From assembly GCA_027624855.1 (NCBI GenBank), contig JAQBTQ010000005.1, positions 1 through 64,000 of the forward strand: a stretch of 64,000 nucleotides of DNA. Direction: 5' to 3'. A program made the translations under genes and the position numbers. Under the pieces are notes generated by a model that saw only the letters and a program-made list of their open reading frames with translations, ran no database searches and had not been told where the DNA came from. Positions 32,623 to 41,323 of this stretch are shown here, piece by piece (the first letter of the stretch is position 1; each line of letters begins with the position of its first letter). Source of the DNA: Bacteroidota bacterium. GTDB taxonomy: Bacteria; Bacteroidota; Bacteroidia; Flavobacteriales_D; Sanyastnellaceae.

Positions 32623-33701
32623 ACCAAATTTTCAGCAATGCTTGCGACCACCGTTGGCCAGAAATAATGAGAAGCAACTTCATGCGCTTGTTGTCGAAGG
32701 ATGCTGAAATCGGGTAGCATATCCATAAGCCGTTCCGGCACCTCATTAATTGCGTCAAATAAGAATTGCTCCGGAACCCAACTTTCATAAGCCTGACCTT
32801 TCGAAAGCAAAGGGACAACTCCCATTGACATGGCTTCAGCGACACTTAAGCCAAAATATTCTTGACGAGGCGCATGAATTATGAAATCGGATTGCTGAAC
32901 CAATTTGTAATAGTTCGACTTGCTCTCTGCAAAACCAGAGTGGAGGATTTGGCCATTGAAACGATTGTGAATCGATTCAAGTGCAGACGGATGATTTCGA
33001 AATTGTTCCCCACATAGAATCAATTCAAATGGCATTTGTGCTTCTTTCAAGCATTCTAGGATGCAAAGAAATTGATCGGGTCCTTTATCATACTCCCATC
33101 GATGATTCCATAAAATAATAGGTGTTTTTGGCGGCTCGCGATGGTCTGGGTTTGGCTGCGATGCAATTCCAAGTGTAACCACCTTTGATTTTTTTCTCAA
33201 TCGAGGGATGGAGAAAGATTGGGTCGTATCAGGGAGTTGATTAAGAAAAGCCTGAGCGGATTCGAAAAAGACTGTTTGGTGAAAGGTCGAATTGAACCAG
33301 AGTTCGTCCGCTGCCATCGCTGACTGGATGTTGATGAATGCATAGCTCCGATCATGGCCCTCAGCTTTTTCTTTATCGTTATCGCTCCATGGGTAGGTTA
33401 ATTGGTTTTCATGAAAATATTGGATCACTTTGACTGATTTCCAAGATTCAGGGAGCATGCCCTTGAAACTTGCCACATTCATCATGTCGGTTGTAAGAAT
33501 CAAGTCAGGAACAACGGACGCTTGAGTTGCCCGTTGTGCAAACGTTGCACAGGCTCCAAACATGCGCCATTTCCAATTTCGACCTGGAAGGGTCCAAAGA
33601 TCTATTTTTCCGGGCCATATGCTACCCAGGTGATCAATGATTCCTTGAGCCCAATGTCTGTGAGAACCTGTGTCGAATGGGTTCAGTATGAGAACATTCA
33701 T
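32592..33701 (-). CDS. DUF3524 glycosyltransferase, tRNA-queuosine mannosyltransferase-like
   Basis: A 369-residue GT-B glycosyltransferase. The N-terminal DUF3524 domain matches animal GTDC1/QTMAN segment by segment: NPFDTGSHRHWAQGI, LWTLPGRNWKWRM, YFHENQLTYPWSD. The C-terminal GT domain shows ILWNHRWEYDKGPDQFL and HAPRQEYFGLSVAEAMSMG, the sugar-nucleotide-binding E-x7-E type motif. Animal homologues mannosylate queuosine at the tRNA-Asp wobble base; whether this bacterial homologue does the same is inference. ATG 33701 overlaps the upstream stop as ATGA, which fixes the start. Last gene of the long parA-led run. Confidence 0.8.
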   Translation of the reverse strand: MNVLILNPFDTGSHRHWAQGIIDHLGSIWPGKIDLWTLPGRNWKWRMFGACATFAQRATQASVVPDLILTTDMMNVASFKGMLPESWKSVKVIQYFHENQLTYPWSDNDKEKAEGHDRSYAFINIQSAMAADELWFNSTFHQTVFFESAQAFLNQLPDTTQSFSIPRLRKKSKVVTLGIASQPNPDHREPPKTPIILWNHRWEYDKGPDQFLCILECLKEAQMPFELILCGEQFRNHPSALESIHNRFNGQILHSGFAESKSNYYKLVQQSDFIIHAPRQEYFGLSVAEAMSMGVVPLLSKGQAYESWVPEQFLFDAINEVPERLMDMLPDFSILRQQAHEVASHYFWPTVVASIAENLVQSSIDKECK

Positions 33702-34708
33702 TTCAGCCACCAATCTAACATCTTTTTGAATCGACTTCGATGGTCTGCGTTGTACGGTCCTAATTCAGGTTGTCCAGCTTCGACCCAAGCGCTAAACCAC
33801 AATGAAGACACAGCATGAATACTCTTGATCATTTGCGATTCCACTTGAGGCCCAATTTTAAGGTAGTAGGCTTGGACAAACTCTTCCGAGCGCATCAATT
33901 GGCGAATTCTGCCACGTATGATGTAAGCATCAATGGCCTTGGATTCAAATTCTCGCCGGACGTCGATTTCATGGCTGAAAACCAAAGGAGCTAACGAATG
34001 GCTATCCAACGTTCTCATCCAGATGAATCCATCAACAGATTCGATCCATTCTGCTTCAAGACCATGGGAGCGGGGATGGAGATTGAAAATTTCTTGAAAC
34101 GCTTCAGGAATTTGGGTTTCCCACAAGGCATGGATGCCTTCTTGGTTGGTGTCTTGACCATTGTAATTCTTGGTTGTATGCAATGGCACGTGCAAATCGG
34201 ATACGTAATGAGCGAGGTCTATCGCATGTCGCAGGATTCTCGCTGTATCAGCGGTTCGGTATGCATTGATTAACCTCAAATACTCCAGGTGAGCATGCCA
34301 CGGACCTACGCCATGATGTTGAATGGAGTCCATTCCCCATTGCTCTATGGCCATTGACCAAGAAAGAGGAAAAATGGATTGAAGTGAATCCAACTCTTCA
34401 TGGTAGGAGTCCAAGTCAATGTAATGCCGGTATTTTTCGTCCTTAATGGAATGTTTGCGAATGTCTGCGTCCAAAGCGTGATCATTGAGCCAAGGACGAT
34501 GCTGTTTGAAAAAAGCATGCAAAGGATGAGGCATCCAAGAAATTGAAGAATTTACAATCTTTCGATGCGCTGCAAAGCCCCAGCCGAATGTGGAAAGTGG
34601 AACATTTAATATGACAAGCAACCATATGATTTGATCAAAGGTCGTGGCCCTTGTCAATGGCCTAATTTTTTGCCGTCCCCACTTTGTTCGCCACCTCAAG
34701 CCTTTCAA
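33698..34708 (-). CDS. S1/P1 nuclease or zinc-dependent phospholipase C-like protein
   Basis: A 336-residue exported hydrolase-like protein. After a hydrophobic segment (IIWLLVILNVPLSTFG) comes WGFAAHRKI, the N-terminal Trp/His zinc ligand pattern of the S1/P1-phospholipase C fold. Further His/Asp ligands are seen in RHAIDLAHYVSDLHVPLH and NQEGIHALWE. These bind a trinuclear zinc centre in the family. The ATG at 34708 overlaps comB by 47 bp; a TTG at 34657 just past the comB stop would put the signal peptide at the very N-terminus and is an alternative. The substrate (nucleic acid or phospholipid) is not determined. Confidence 0.75.
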   Translation of the reverse strand: MKGLRWRTKWGRQKIRPLTRATTFDQIIWLLVILNVPLSTFGWGFAAHRKIVNSSISWMPHPLHAFFKQHRPWLNDHALDADIRKHSIKDEKYRHYIDLDSYHEELDSLQSIFPLSWSMAIEQWGMDSIQHHGVGPWHAHLEYLRLINAYRTADTARILRHAIDLAHYVSDLHVPLHTTKNYNGQDTNQEGIHALWETQIPEAFQEIFNLHPRSHGLEAEWIESVDGFIWMRTLDSHSLAPLVFSHEIDVRREFESKAIDAYIIRGRIRQLMRSEEFVQAYYLKIGPQVESQMIKSIHAVSSLWFSAWVEAGQPELGPYNADHRSRFKKMLDWWLK

Positions 34709-35450
34709 AATTCTCTGATTTCACATCAAGTGGAACCAAAAATCCGTCTTTTAAAATGGGAATGGTTGTCAAGTTGTTGGGAGTGAGGCAATACTTCACA
34801 TCCTCATTCAAATTCAATCTACGCAATCTGCGACGATGAGAGGAAGCCCTCAGGAAGGCGAACATGTTGTCACGCGCTGACCGATAGATAAATTTGGCTG
34901 CGACCGTGCTGTCTTCATCGGCCTTGAATTTTCCGCTTTCGATGAGTTGATCTGCAATTGCACCAGCACAAATGGTGTCTTCTAAATTGAATTTATCTTT
35001 CCAGCCCGAGCCCAGAACTAAAATATTCTGATTCTGCTGGATGAGCCAATGGCAAAGCGCATCCAAATTGTTCAAGGCCCCAATGACTACCGTTTCCTTT
35101 TCGCTTGCTATGTCGATGGCCTTGGTGCCGTTTGTAGTCGTCAATACTACGGTTTTTCCGCGCAGTTCCGTCGCTCGATTGATGTAGGCAATCGGACTAT
35201 TTCCGATATCGAATCCTTCGACGATTTCACCATTTCGTTCTGCCGCTCCAACGAATCCTTGCTCTCTCCAAGTTTCTGCTTCTCGCACCGATGCTACCGG
35301 TTTGATCCGGGACACGCCGTTTTCTAGGGCGGTGCAGATAGCCGAGGTGGCTCTCAGTACATCGATGACAACGACGAGTTCAAAATTTTCCCGATAGAGC
35401 GGGTAATCGGCAGGAGAGAGGCAGACTTCGACGTAATTCAAGCGATTCAC
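34662..35450 (-). CDS. comB: 2-phosphosulfolactate phosphatase family protein
   Basis: A 262-residue ComB family protein. The diagnostic segments are VVIDVLRATSAI near the N-terminus, GAAERNGEIVEGFDIGNSP, and VVLTTTNGTKAI. The archaeal enzyme removes phosphate from 2-phosphosulfolactate in coenzyme M synthesis, but many bacteria carry the family without making coenzyme M, so the role here (sulfolactate metabolism or another phosphatase) is open. No comA or other CoM-type gene is nearby. Confidence 0.88.
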   Translation of the reverse strand: MNRLNYVEVCLSPADYPLYRENFELVVVIDVLRATSAICTALENGVSRIKPVASVREAETWREQGFVGAAERNGEIVEGFDIGNSPIAYINRATELRGKTVVLTTTNGTKAIDIASEKETVVIGALNNLDALCHWLIQQNQNILVLGSGWKDKFNLEDTICAGAIADQLIESGKFKADEDSTVAAKFIYRSARDNMFAFLRASSHRRRLRRLNLNEDVKYCLTPNNLTTIPILKDGFLVPLDVKSENFERLEVANKVGTAKN

Positions 35451-35516
35451 TATTCTTTATTGCTCTTCTGAATTTTGCCAGAAGAAATTTGAAGGTACGA
35501 AATTCGTAGAATCGAC

Positions 35517-36602
35517 TTATTTCGGTAAAAAACCCGAACGTGTAACTGAAGCCAAAACGGTGTTCTTTCGTATTTGGATTTTGACGACGTTCCCCAATTG
35601 CGCGTGATTGCAATCGATGTAGGCGAGGGCAATTCCCTGCCCAAGGGAAGGAGAGGAAGTCCCGCTGGTTACTCGACCAATGATAGTGTTATTTAAATCG
35701 AGCACTTCATAACCTTGTCGGGGTATGCCTCGTTCTTGGACCACTAGGCCCCTCAAAATTTGGCGAGTACCTTCCTTTTTTTCTTCAGCTAATTGTGCTG
35801 CGTCTACAAAGTCTTTCGTGAATTTCGTAATCCAACCCAAACCCGCAGCAATGGGGGAAGTGGTTTCGTCGATGTCGTTGCCATACAGACAAAATCCGGC
35901 TTCCAATCTTAACGTATCTCGGGCACCCAATCCGCACAGTTTCACGCCTGCGGATTCTAATGTTGACCAGATCACTGGTGCAGCGTCGTTTTTGACGTAC
36001 AATTCAAATCCTCCTGCACCGGTATAGCCCGTTGCACTCACGATGCATGATTGTTTGCAAACGGTTCCTGTTTTGAATGAATAATACGGGATTTCATTGA
36101 CTTGAGGCAAATCACAATGCGGTTGAAGAAAAGAAGCTGCCTCTGGTCCTTGTAATGCTATGAGTGACCAATCGTCTGATTCATCCCGAATCGAGCAATT
36201 CCAGCGATTGTTCAAATCGATCCAATTCCAATCCTTTTCACGATTGGCTGCATTCACGACCAACATGTATTGCTCTTCTCCCAATTGGTAGACCAGTAAG
36301 TCGTCCACAATGCCTCCTTTTCCATTGGGCATGCAACTGTATTGGACTTTACCTGGAGATAAGTTGCTGGCGTCATTGGTCGTAATCCATTGAATCAAAT
36401 CCAACGCCTCCGGCCCTTCGACCATGAATTGTCCCATGTGGCTCACATCGAACATCCCGCATTGATTTCGGACCGCCATGTGCTCTTCCACAAGACCAGA
36501 ATAGGAGACCGGGAGTTCAAACCCGGCAAAAGGAACCAATTTGGCACCTGCTTTTACGTGGCAGTCATAAAGTGAGGTGCGGGTCAATGTCAATTCATTC
36601 AT
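35517..36602 (-). CDS. gcvT: Aminomethyltransferase, T protein of the glycine cleavage system
   Basis: A 361-residue folate enzyme that transfers the methylene group from the aminomethyl-lipoyl H protein to tetrahydrofolate, releasing ammonia. The N-terminus LYDCHVKAGAKLVPFAGFELP and MFDVSHMGQF are typical, as are RDTLRLEAGFCLYGNDID and the C-terminal GRVTSGTSSPSLGQGIALAY. The folate-binding Asp lies near residue 100 in the first domain. gcvH and gcvP are not in the window. Gaps of 12 bp to wbqC and 66 bp to comB. Confidence 0.95.
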   Translation of the reverse strand: MNELTLTRTSLYDCHVKAGAKLVPFAGFELPVSYSGLVEEHMAVRNQCGMFDVSHMGQFMVEGPEALDLIQWITTNDASNLSPGKVQYSCMPNGKGGIVDDLLVYQLGEEQYMLVVNAANREKDWNWIDLNNRWNCSIRDESDDWSLIALQGPEAASFLQPHCDLPQVNEIPYYSFKTGTVCKQSCIVSATGYTGAGGFELYVKNDAAPVIWSTLESAGVKLCGLGARDTLRLEAGFCLYGNDIDETTSPIAAGLGWITKFTKDFVDAAQLAEEKKEGTRQILRGLVVQERGIPRQGYEVLDLNNTIIGRVTSGTSSPSLGQGIALAYIDCNHAQLGNVVKIQIRKNTVLASVTRSGFLPK

Positions 36603-36614
36603 GAGATCGCGAAT

Positions 36615-37253
36615 TTACATCAGGTTTTGCGGCGGTTGAACCAGTTCATTCAACCTGAGTTTCAACTCTTGTGGTCCAAGAATGAACAAAGCATCCAATA
36701 TCGAACACCCAGGAATGAAACCATTTTTGGGCTCAAAAGGCTGAGCGTACCGTTGATATGTCCAATCTTCGCCACGTAATTTAGATTTGACACGCAAGTC
36801 AAATGGTGCGCCTTCAAAGGGAATGCGATCATTCGTAGCCTCAGGCACGGTCCATCCAATCTGTTCAGCGGTCCAGTTAATTGTTTGTATGCACCAGTTT
36901 CCGAGCGACTTTCGATCTGTGATCAGTCTTGGAAGTCCCTCGTGCCAAAGTTTCTTCAATTCTGGTTCGAAGTGCAGATAAAAAGGGCTGTTCCCGTAAG
37001 CCGTCTGCACACTTCGCCACGATTGAATGGACGGTATGTGGTTCGATAACAAAATTGATTCTGAGCAGTCGTCGTCTAGGTGTTGAATGCTAAACGTGAT
37101 CACTTGTCGACCATGAGGTCCCGAAATGATGATCCTGTTCCTTAAAGTCTGCTTCTCAAATGGACTTGCAAGTGAAATTTTGGCGCCATCTCCATCAGCC
37201 ACATACCACCAATGCAGTGGTGGAAATGGACAAAGCGGTAAAACCCCATTCAT
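36615..37253 (-). CDS. WbqC family protein
   Basis: A 212-residue member of the WbqC family, which often appears next to sugar or polysaccharide genes and, in Bacteroidota, downstream of lepB. The conserved core HIPSIQSWRSVQTAYGNSPF (about 76-95) is clear, with LFILGPQELKLRL at the end. The ATG at 37253 overlaps the lepB stop as ATGA. Molecular activity is not known. Confidence 0.85.
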   Translation of the reverse strand: MNGVLPLCPFPPLHWWYVADGDGAKISLASPFEKQTLRNRIIISGPHGRQVITFSIQHLDDDCSESILLSNHIPSIQSWRSVQTAYGNSPFYLHFEPELKKLWHEGLPRLITDRKSLGNWCIQTINWTAEQIGWTVPEATNDRIPFEGAPFDLRVKSKLRGEDWTYQRYAQPFEPKNGFIPGCSILDALFILGPQELKLRLNELVQPPQNLM

Positions 37254-38833
37254 TTGACGCTTCGGAACATCCGGTTCCAGCGAATCTTGCTTTCACCATG
37301 CTGCGCTTTATTCTGCTTCGAAAACCAAACGAAGGACGCCTTTCCAACGATGTGAGTTTCCGGAACAAATCCCCAAAACCTTGAATCTGCTGAGTTATGT
37401 CGGTTATCCCCCATCATCCAGTAGTAATCCAGTTCAAAAGTGTATTCGCTTGCCGGCTTGCCGTCGATATGTATTTCGCCATCATTCAGGGTTAGATCGT
37501 GGCCTTCGTATTGGGTAATGGCACGTTCATACATCAACAGATTTCTTTCATTCAATTCGACGGTCATTCCTCTGTTAGGAATGGTTATGGGACCAAAATT
37601 ATCGGCATCCCATTCATTGAATTCGGGATGATAAGCATTTGGAAACAGACTCATTCTCCCTCGATGGTAACTTAAATCAATGCGTTCAATTGATTGCACT
37701 AGCTCACTTTCTTCCAGTTGTGCTTTTTCCTCTGCAGTTAGAGCCCAAATGCATTCTAATCCTCCATTGGATGCGAGTTTATCGATGTTGGTCAACTCAA
37801 GCACCTTCTGAGCTCGCTTGAGATCTTCAGGGCTCGCAAAATTTATTTTGTAGTTGAACTGAACGCCTTCTGGCGGTGTCAATTCTTTGTTGTTGATTGA
37901 AATCAAGCCTTCACTTGCCGAAATGGTTTCGCCCGGCAGACCCACGCAACGCTTGACGTAGTTTTCCGATTTGTCCAGTGGTCGGGCTCTAAGTCCATAT
38001 TGTTTTTCAAGAGAACGTCTCGCCATGTTTTCGTATGGCGTCGGGTCACTCGCGTAAACAGCGACATCATTTTTTGCAAATTCTATGGCTTTCGACCTGA
38101 GCCTTTCATAATAATCATGGCCTGCTAAGAAAGAATCCACAATGATGGTGTCACCATGGGGGAAGTTAAAAACGACCGCATCATAGCGTTGTACTTCTCC
38201 AAATCCGGGGATTCGAAAATAAGGAAGCGAAAACCACTCAGTGTAACTCGGTTTCATGCCTCCGGGAATCGCATTGTGAATCAATGGGATGGAAACCGGA
38301 GTTTGTGGTGTTTTTGGGCCATAAGCTGTTTTGCTCACATACAAGTAGTCGCCGACCAACATGCTTCCCTCCATCGATCCCGTTGGTATCATAAAGGCTT
38401 CAAACATGAAAGTTCGAACGATTGTTGCGACAATCAACGCCCACAGAATTGATTCTCCCCATTCGCGGTTCGTAGATTTTTTTGTTTTGGACCAATCTCG
38501 TGGACCCACATGCTCAGCATTGGATTTACTCAATCTTGGCAATGCAATCCAAGGGAGGGCGCCATGTTGCCATTGTTCTGCAGTGGACCGCTGTCCAAAA
38601 ACAATTCCGAGCTCGACATGCATTATGACCAGCATCCATAGATTGATTCCTGGTATGATCATCAAAAAGATCCAATACCACGGACGTCCAATAACTTTGA
38701 GCCAGCTGTACAGGTTAAATATGGGCACGTATCCATGCCAATGAGGAACTTCTGCTCGACGAAATAAGTTGGGCAAGAAGATGCAATGTTCAATCAAAAG
38801 CAGGCCAAGAAGTATCCATGGAATCCATTCCAT
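37250..38833 (-). CDS. lepB: Signal peptidase I, long Bacteroidota form
   Basis: Cleaves Sec signal peptides at the outer face of the inner membrane. It is 527 residues, about twice the E. coli catalytic core, as in many Bacteroidota. N-terminal membrane segments and a linker precede the catalytic core: nucleophile in MIPTGSMEGSMLVGDYLYV (Ser near 151), general base Lys in YVKRCVGLPGETIS (near 300), and box E MMGDNRHNSADSRFWG near 485. An insert of more than 100 residues lies between the Ser and Lys parts and another between Lys and box E. Its start overlaps the DUF5683 stop by one base. Confidence 0.94.
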   Translation of the reverse strand: MEWIPWILLGLLLIEHCIFLPNLFRRAEVPHWHGYVPIFNLYSWLKVIGRPWYWIFLMIIPGINLWMLVIMHVELGIVFGQRSTAEQWQHGALPWIALPRLSKSNAEHVGPRDWSKTKKSTNREWGESILWALIVATIVRTFMFEAFMIPTGSMEGSMLVGDYLYVSKTAYGPKTPQTPVSIPLIHNAIPGGMKPSYTEWFSLPYFRIPGFGEVQRYDAVVFNFPHGDTIIVDSFLAGHDYYERLRSKAIEFAKNDVAVYASDPTPYENMARRSLEKQYGLRARPLDKSENYVKRCVGLPGETISASEGLISINNKELTPPEGVQFNYKINFASPEDLKRAQKVLELTNIDKLASNGGLECIWALTAEEKAQLEESELVQSIERIDLSYHRGRMSLFPNAYHPEFNEWDADNFGPITIPNRGMTVELNERNLLMYERAITQYEGHDLTLNDGEIHIDGKPASEYTFELDYYWMMGDNRHNSADSRFWGFVPETHIVGKASFVWFSKQNKAQHGESKIRWNRMFRSVK

Positions 38834-39447
38834 CAGTTAGATAATTTTCGTTCGAATTTCGGGAAATTTTGACTTGTGATATCCCAATGAATCACAAGGC
38901 CAAGCGCAGGATTTGAAAAGTGATGGGCATTAACGGGTGTCAATACTTTCCAGCGAATGCTCAAGTCATCACCGACATCAAATTCCATCAAGTTGGCATC
39001 AACATGAGCATCCAAGATGCTTAGAGCATGGACGCCGATCAATGCAAACCATGAGACATCACGTTGTCGCTGATAAAATGCAGCCCTTTGTTGAGCGAGA
39101 GCCAGTTCTGAGTTGTAGTTCGGAACGGTAGCAGGATCGGTAAGTTCGAGTTCGATGAGTGCCTCACGTGACAGAGTCAGCTCATTGGCATTGAATTGAA
39201 TTACGCTGACACACCAGGCCATTCCACCCCAGACAATGGGTGCTTTCCAATATTTTTTATTTCGAATTTGACCAGACCCAGGTATAATGGCGGCAAGTTG
39301 AGTGGTCCGCTTTACCCGGTCCTCATTGATGGAGTCTCCGGTAATTACCGTTTCCAATGTCAATGCAGCGGTAGACGAGATGGCTCCGTGCATTGCGCCA
39401 TGCATGACAAGGAACAAAATAATGCCAATTGGTCTGATCGGATTCAC
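38833..39447 (-). CDS. DUF5683 family membrane protein
   Basis: A 204-residue protein of a Bacteroidota family of unknown function. A signal or membrane segment (IRPIGIILFLVMHGAM) is followed by the family core AAIIPGSGQIRNKKYWKAPI and VWGGMAWCVSVIQF, then DVSWFALIGVHALSILDAHV. Typically the gene sits between parB and dapB/lepB; here it lies directly between parB (4 bp ATGA overlap) and lepB (1 bp overlap) with no dapB. Confidence 0.85.
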   Translation of the reverse strand: MNPIRPIGIILFLVMHGAMHGAISSTAALTLETVITGDSINEDRVKRTTQLAAIIPGSGQIRNKKYWKAPIVWGGMAWCVSVIQFNANELTLSREALIELELTDPATVPNYNSELALAQQRAAFYQRQRDVSWFALIGVHALSILDAHVDANLMEFDVGDDLSIRWKVLTPVNAHHFSNPALGLVIHWDITSQNFPKFERKLSN

Positions 39448-40340
39448 AATCCCAACTGCTTCAATAGACGGTCTAAGTCCGCTGTGTCAGAGTATTTTAA
39501 CTCGATTTTTCCACCTCCACTGTCATTGCGCTTAAGGGCTGTTTTGTTCCCAAATTTTAACCGTAAGTCAGCCTGGACCCGCTGTTCATCAAAGGTCAAA
39601 ATCGTTTTGGACTTTCGTTTTCTCGTGGAAGTTTCGGGCTTTGTTACCCGGGCCAATTCTTCTGTGGCTCGAACGGAAAGGTTTTCTGCCTGAATACGTT
39701 CAAATACAGCCATTTGCCAGCTGGTATCGTCAATTCCAATCAAACAACGAGCATGTCCCATGGATAGTTCCTTATTGCTCACAGCGAGTTGGATCGAAGC
39801 AGGTAGGTTGAGGAGTCGAACGTAGTTGGTCACAGTCGAGCGATTTTTACCCAATCGCTTCCCTAGGTCGTCATGGGTTAAATTGCATTCTTCTATAAGT
39901 CGCTTGAAAGAAATGGCAACCTCAATGGCATGCAAGTCCTCTCTCTGGATATTTTCTACCAAAGCCATTTCCAACAACGATTGATCGTTTACATCTCTGA
40001 TGTATGCGGGTATGGCTTCAAGTTGTGCTCTCTGAGCTGCTCTGAATCGTCTCTCACCGCTGATGATTTGGTATTTATCAGCGCGAATTTTATGCACGGT
40101 GATAGGCTGGATGATTCCCAATTCAGTGATGCTCTGAGCGAGCTCATTCAGGCTTTCTTCATTGAATTCTTTCCTCGGTTGATCGGGATTAACGTCAATC
40201 TTTCCAATGGGCAATGAGCAAATCGTCCCTGCCATATTGCCTATGACAGGTGGCGAATGTTTGGGTTGATCCCCAGTTGTCATTGGAACTCCTGGAAGCA
40301 AAGCGCCCAAACCACGGCCCAACGCTTGTTTCTTTGACAT
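39444..40340 (-). CDS. parB: Chromosome-partitioning protein ParB (Spo0J)
   Basis: A 298-residue CTPase/DNA-binding protein that loads on parS sites and acts with ParA in origin segregation. N-terminal KKQALGRGLGALLPG is the typical start; the CTP-binding box reads ISGERRFRAAQRA (about 95-107); the KorB/HTH region contains LGKNRSTVTNYVRLLNLP. A C-terminal dimerisation segment follows a basic linker (RKRKSKT). Encoded 10 bp after parA. No convincing parS site was found in the window. Confidence 0.96.
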   Translation of the reverse strand: MSKKQALGRGLGALLPGVPMTTGDQPKHSPPVIGNMAGTICSLPIGKIDVNPDQPRKEFNEESLNELAQSITELGIIQPITVHKIRADKYQIISGERRFRAAQRAQLEAIPAYIRDVNDQSLLEMALVENIQREDLHAIEVAISFKRLIEECNLTHDDLGKRLGKNRSTVTNYVRLLNLPASIQLAVSNKELSMGHARCLIGIDDTSWQMAVFERIQAENLSVRATEELARVTKPETSTRKRKSKTILTFDEQRVQADLRLKFGNKTALKRNDSGGGKIELKYSDTADLDRLLKQLGL

Positions 40341-40350
40341 TGCGCAGTGG

Positions 40351-41160
40351 TTATTCGCTAATCGGGATGATTTTTTCAGCGTCCGAGAGTTGCGTCATCT
40401 GGTTTCGCTGCAGCAATTCACGGGCTAAATTCAGGTAATTGATAGATCCCTTAGATGAAGCGTCATGCATGATAATGGATTCACCAAAACTCGGCGCTTC
40501 CCCAAGTCTTGTGTTGCGGTGAATGATGGTTTTTAAGACCAGGTCTTGGAAGTGTGTTTTCACTTCATCCACTACCTGGTTCGCGAGCCGCAATCGCGTA
40601 TCATACATGGTCAATAGAATTCCTTCAACATTAAGGGATTCATTGAGGCCGCTTTGAACGATTTTAATGGTATTCAATAATTTGCCCAATCCTTCGAGCG
40701 CAAAATATTCGCATTGGACAGGTATCAAAACAGCATCCGACGCGACCAAAGAATTGATGGTGATTAAACCCAAGCTTGGAGAACAGTCAATGATGATAAA
40801 ATCATATTGGTCCTTGATGGGGTCCAAAGCTTGCTTGAGCTGAAATTCACGTTCTCTGCGAGAAATGAGTTCAATTTCAGCTCCAACCAAGTCAATTCTG
40901 GCTGGTAGCAAATCAAGATGGGGAGAAGAAGTCGAGAGGATGGAGGCTTGAATGTTTTCAGCTCCTAACAAGGCTTCGTAAGTGCCAGATTGCACTGTTG
41001 CAGGGTCTATTCCAAGACCTGAAGTTGCATTCGCTTGAGGATCAGCATCTACGAGAAGCGTTTTGTATTCGAGGACTCCAAAACAGGCTCCCAAGTTGAT
41101 TGCAGTTGTTGTTTTTCCAACTCCACCTTTTTGGTTGGCAACTGAGATGATTTTCCCCAT
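40351..41160 (-). CDS. parA: Chromosome-partitioning ATPase ParA (Soj)
   Basis: A 269-residue deviant-Walker ATPase that binds nucleoid DNA and moves ParB-parS complexes. Walker A is NQKGGVGKTTTAINLG (residues 8-23); the second motif is DYDFIIIDCSPSLG region near 113-127; YFALEGLGKLL near 155 is typical of chromosomal ParA. First gene of the long minus-strand run, with a recognisable promoter 70-110 bp upstream. Confidence 0.96.
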   Translation of the reverse strand: MGKIISVANQKGGVGKTTTAINLGACFGVLEYKTLLVDADPQANATSGLGIDPATVQSGTYEALLGAENIQASILSTSSPHLDLLPARIDLVGAEIELISRREREFQLKQALDPIKDQYDFIIIDCSPSLGLITINSLVASDAVLIPVQCEYFALEGLGKLLNTIKIVQSGLNESLNVEGILLTMYDTRLRLANQVVDEVKTHFQDLVLKTIIHRNTRLGEAPSFGESIIMHDASSKGSINYLNLARELLQRNQMTQLSDAEKIIPISE

Positions 41161-41233
41161 GTTCGAATGCGTTTTGGATGATCCTTATTTTACCCAAATT
41201 TTGTTTGCTTTATTGCAAGAAAATCGGGCTAAC

Positions 41234-41268
41234 CAAAGATAAGAGGTCACTCTTGAAGGAAACGCAAA
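41234..41268 (-). promoter_or_regulatory. Promoter of the parA-led gene run
   Basis: On the minus strand a -33 TTTG (41265-41268) and a -7 TATCTTTG (41234-41241, exact TAnnTTTG) are separated by 23 bp, within the range reported for Bacteroidota. Transcription would start near 41228, giving a leader of about 67 nt before the parA ATG. Confidence 0.55.
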
Positions 41269-41274
41269 AGTTTT

Positions 41275-41298
41275 CCACCATGCTCAGAAGCATTGTGG
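41275..41298. other. Imperfect inverted repeat upstream of the parA promoter
   Basis: CCACCATGCT and AGCATTGTGG form 10-bp arms with one mismatch around a four-base loop. No T tract follows on either strand, so it is a weak terminator candidate for the DUF3276 gene or an operator beside the parA promoter. Confidence 0.4.
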
Positions 41299-41323
41299 AG
41301 TAGAATTGGTTATTTAAAACGCC

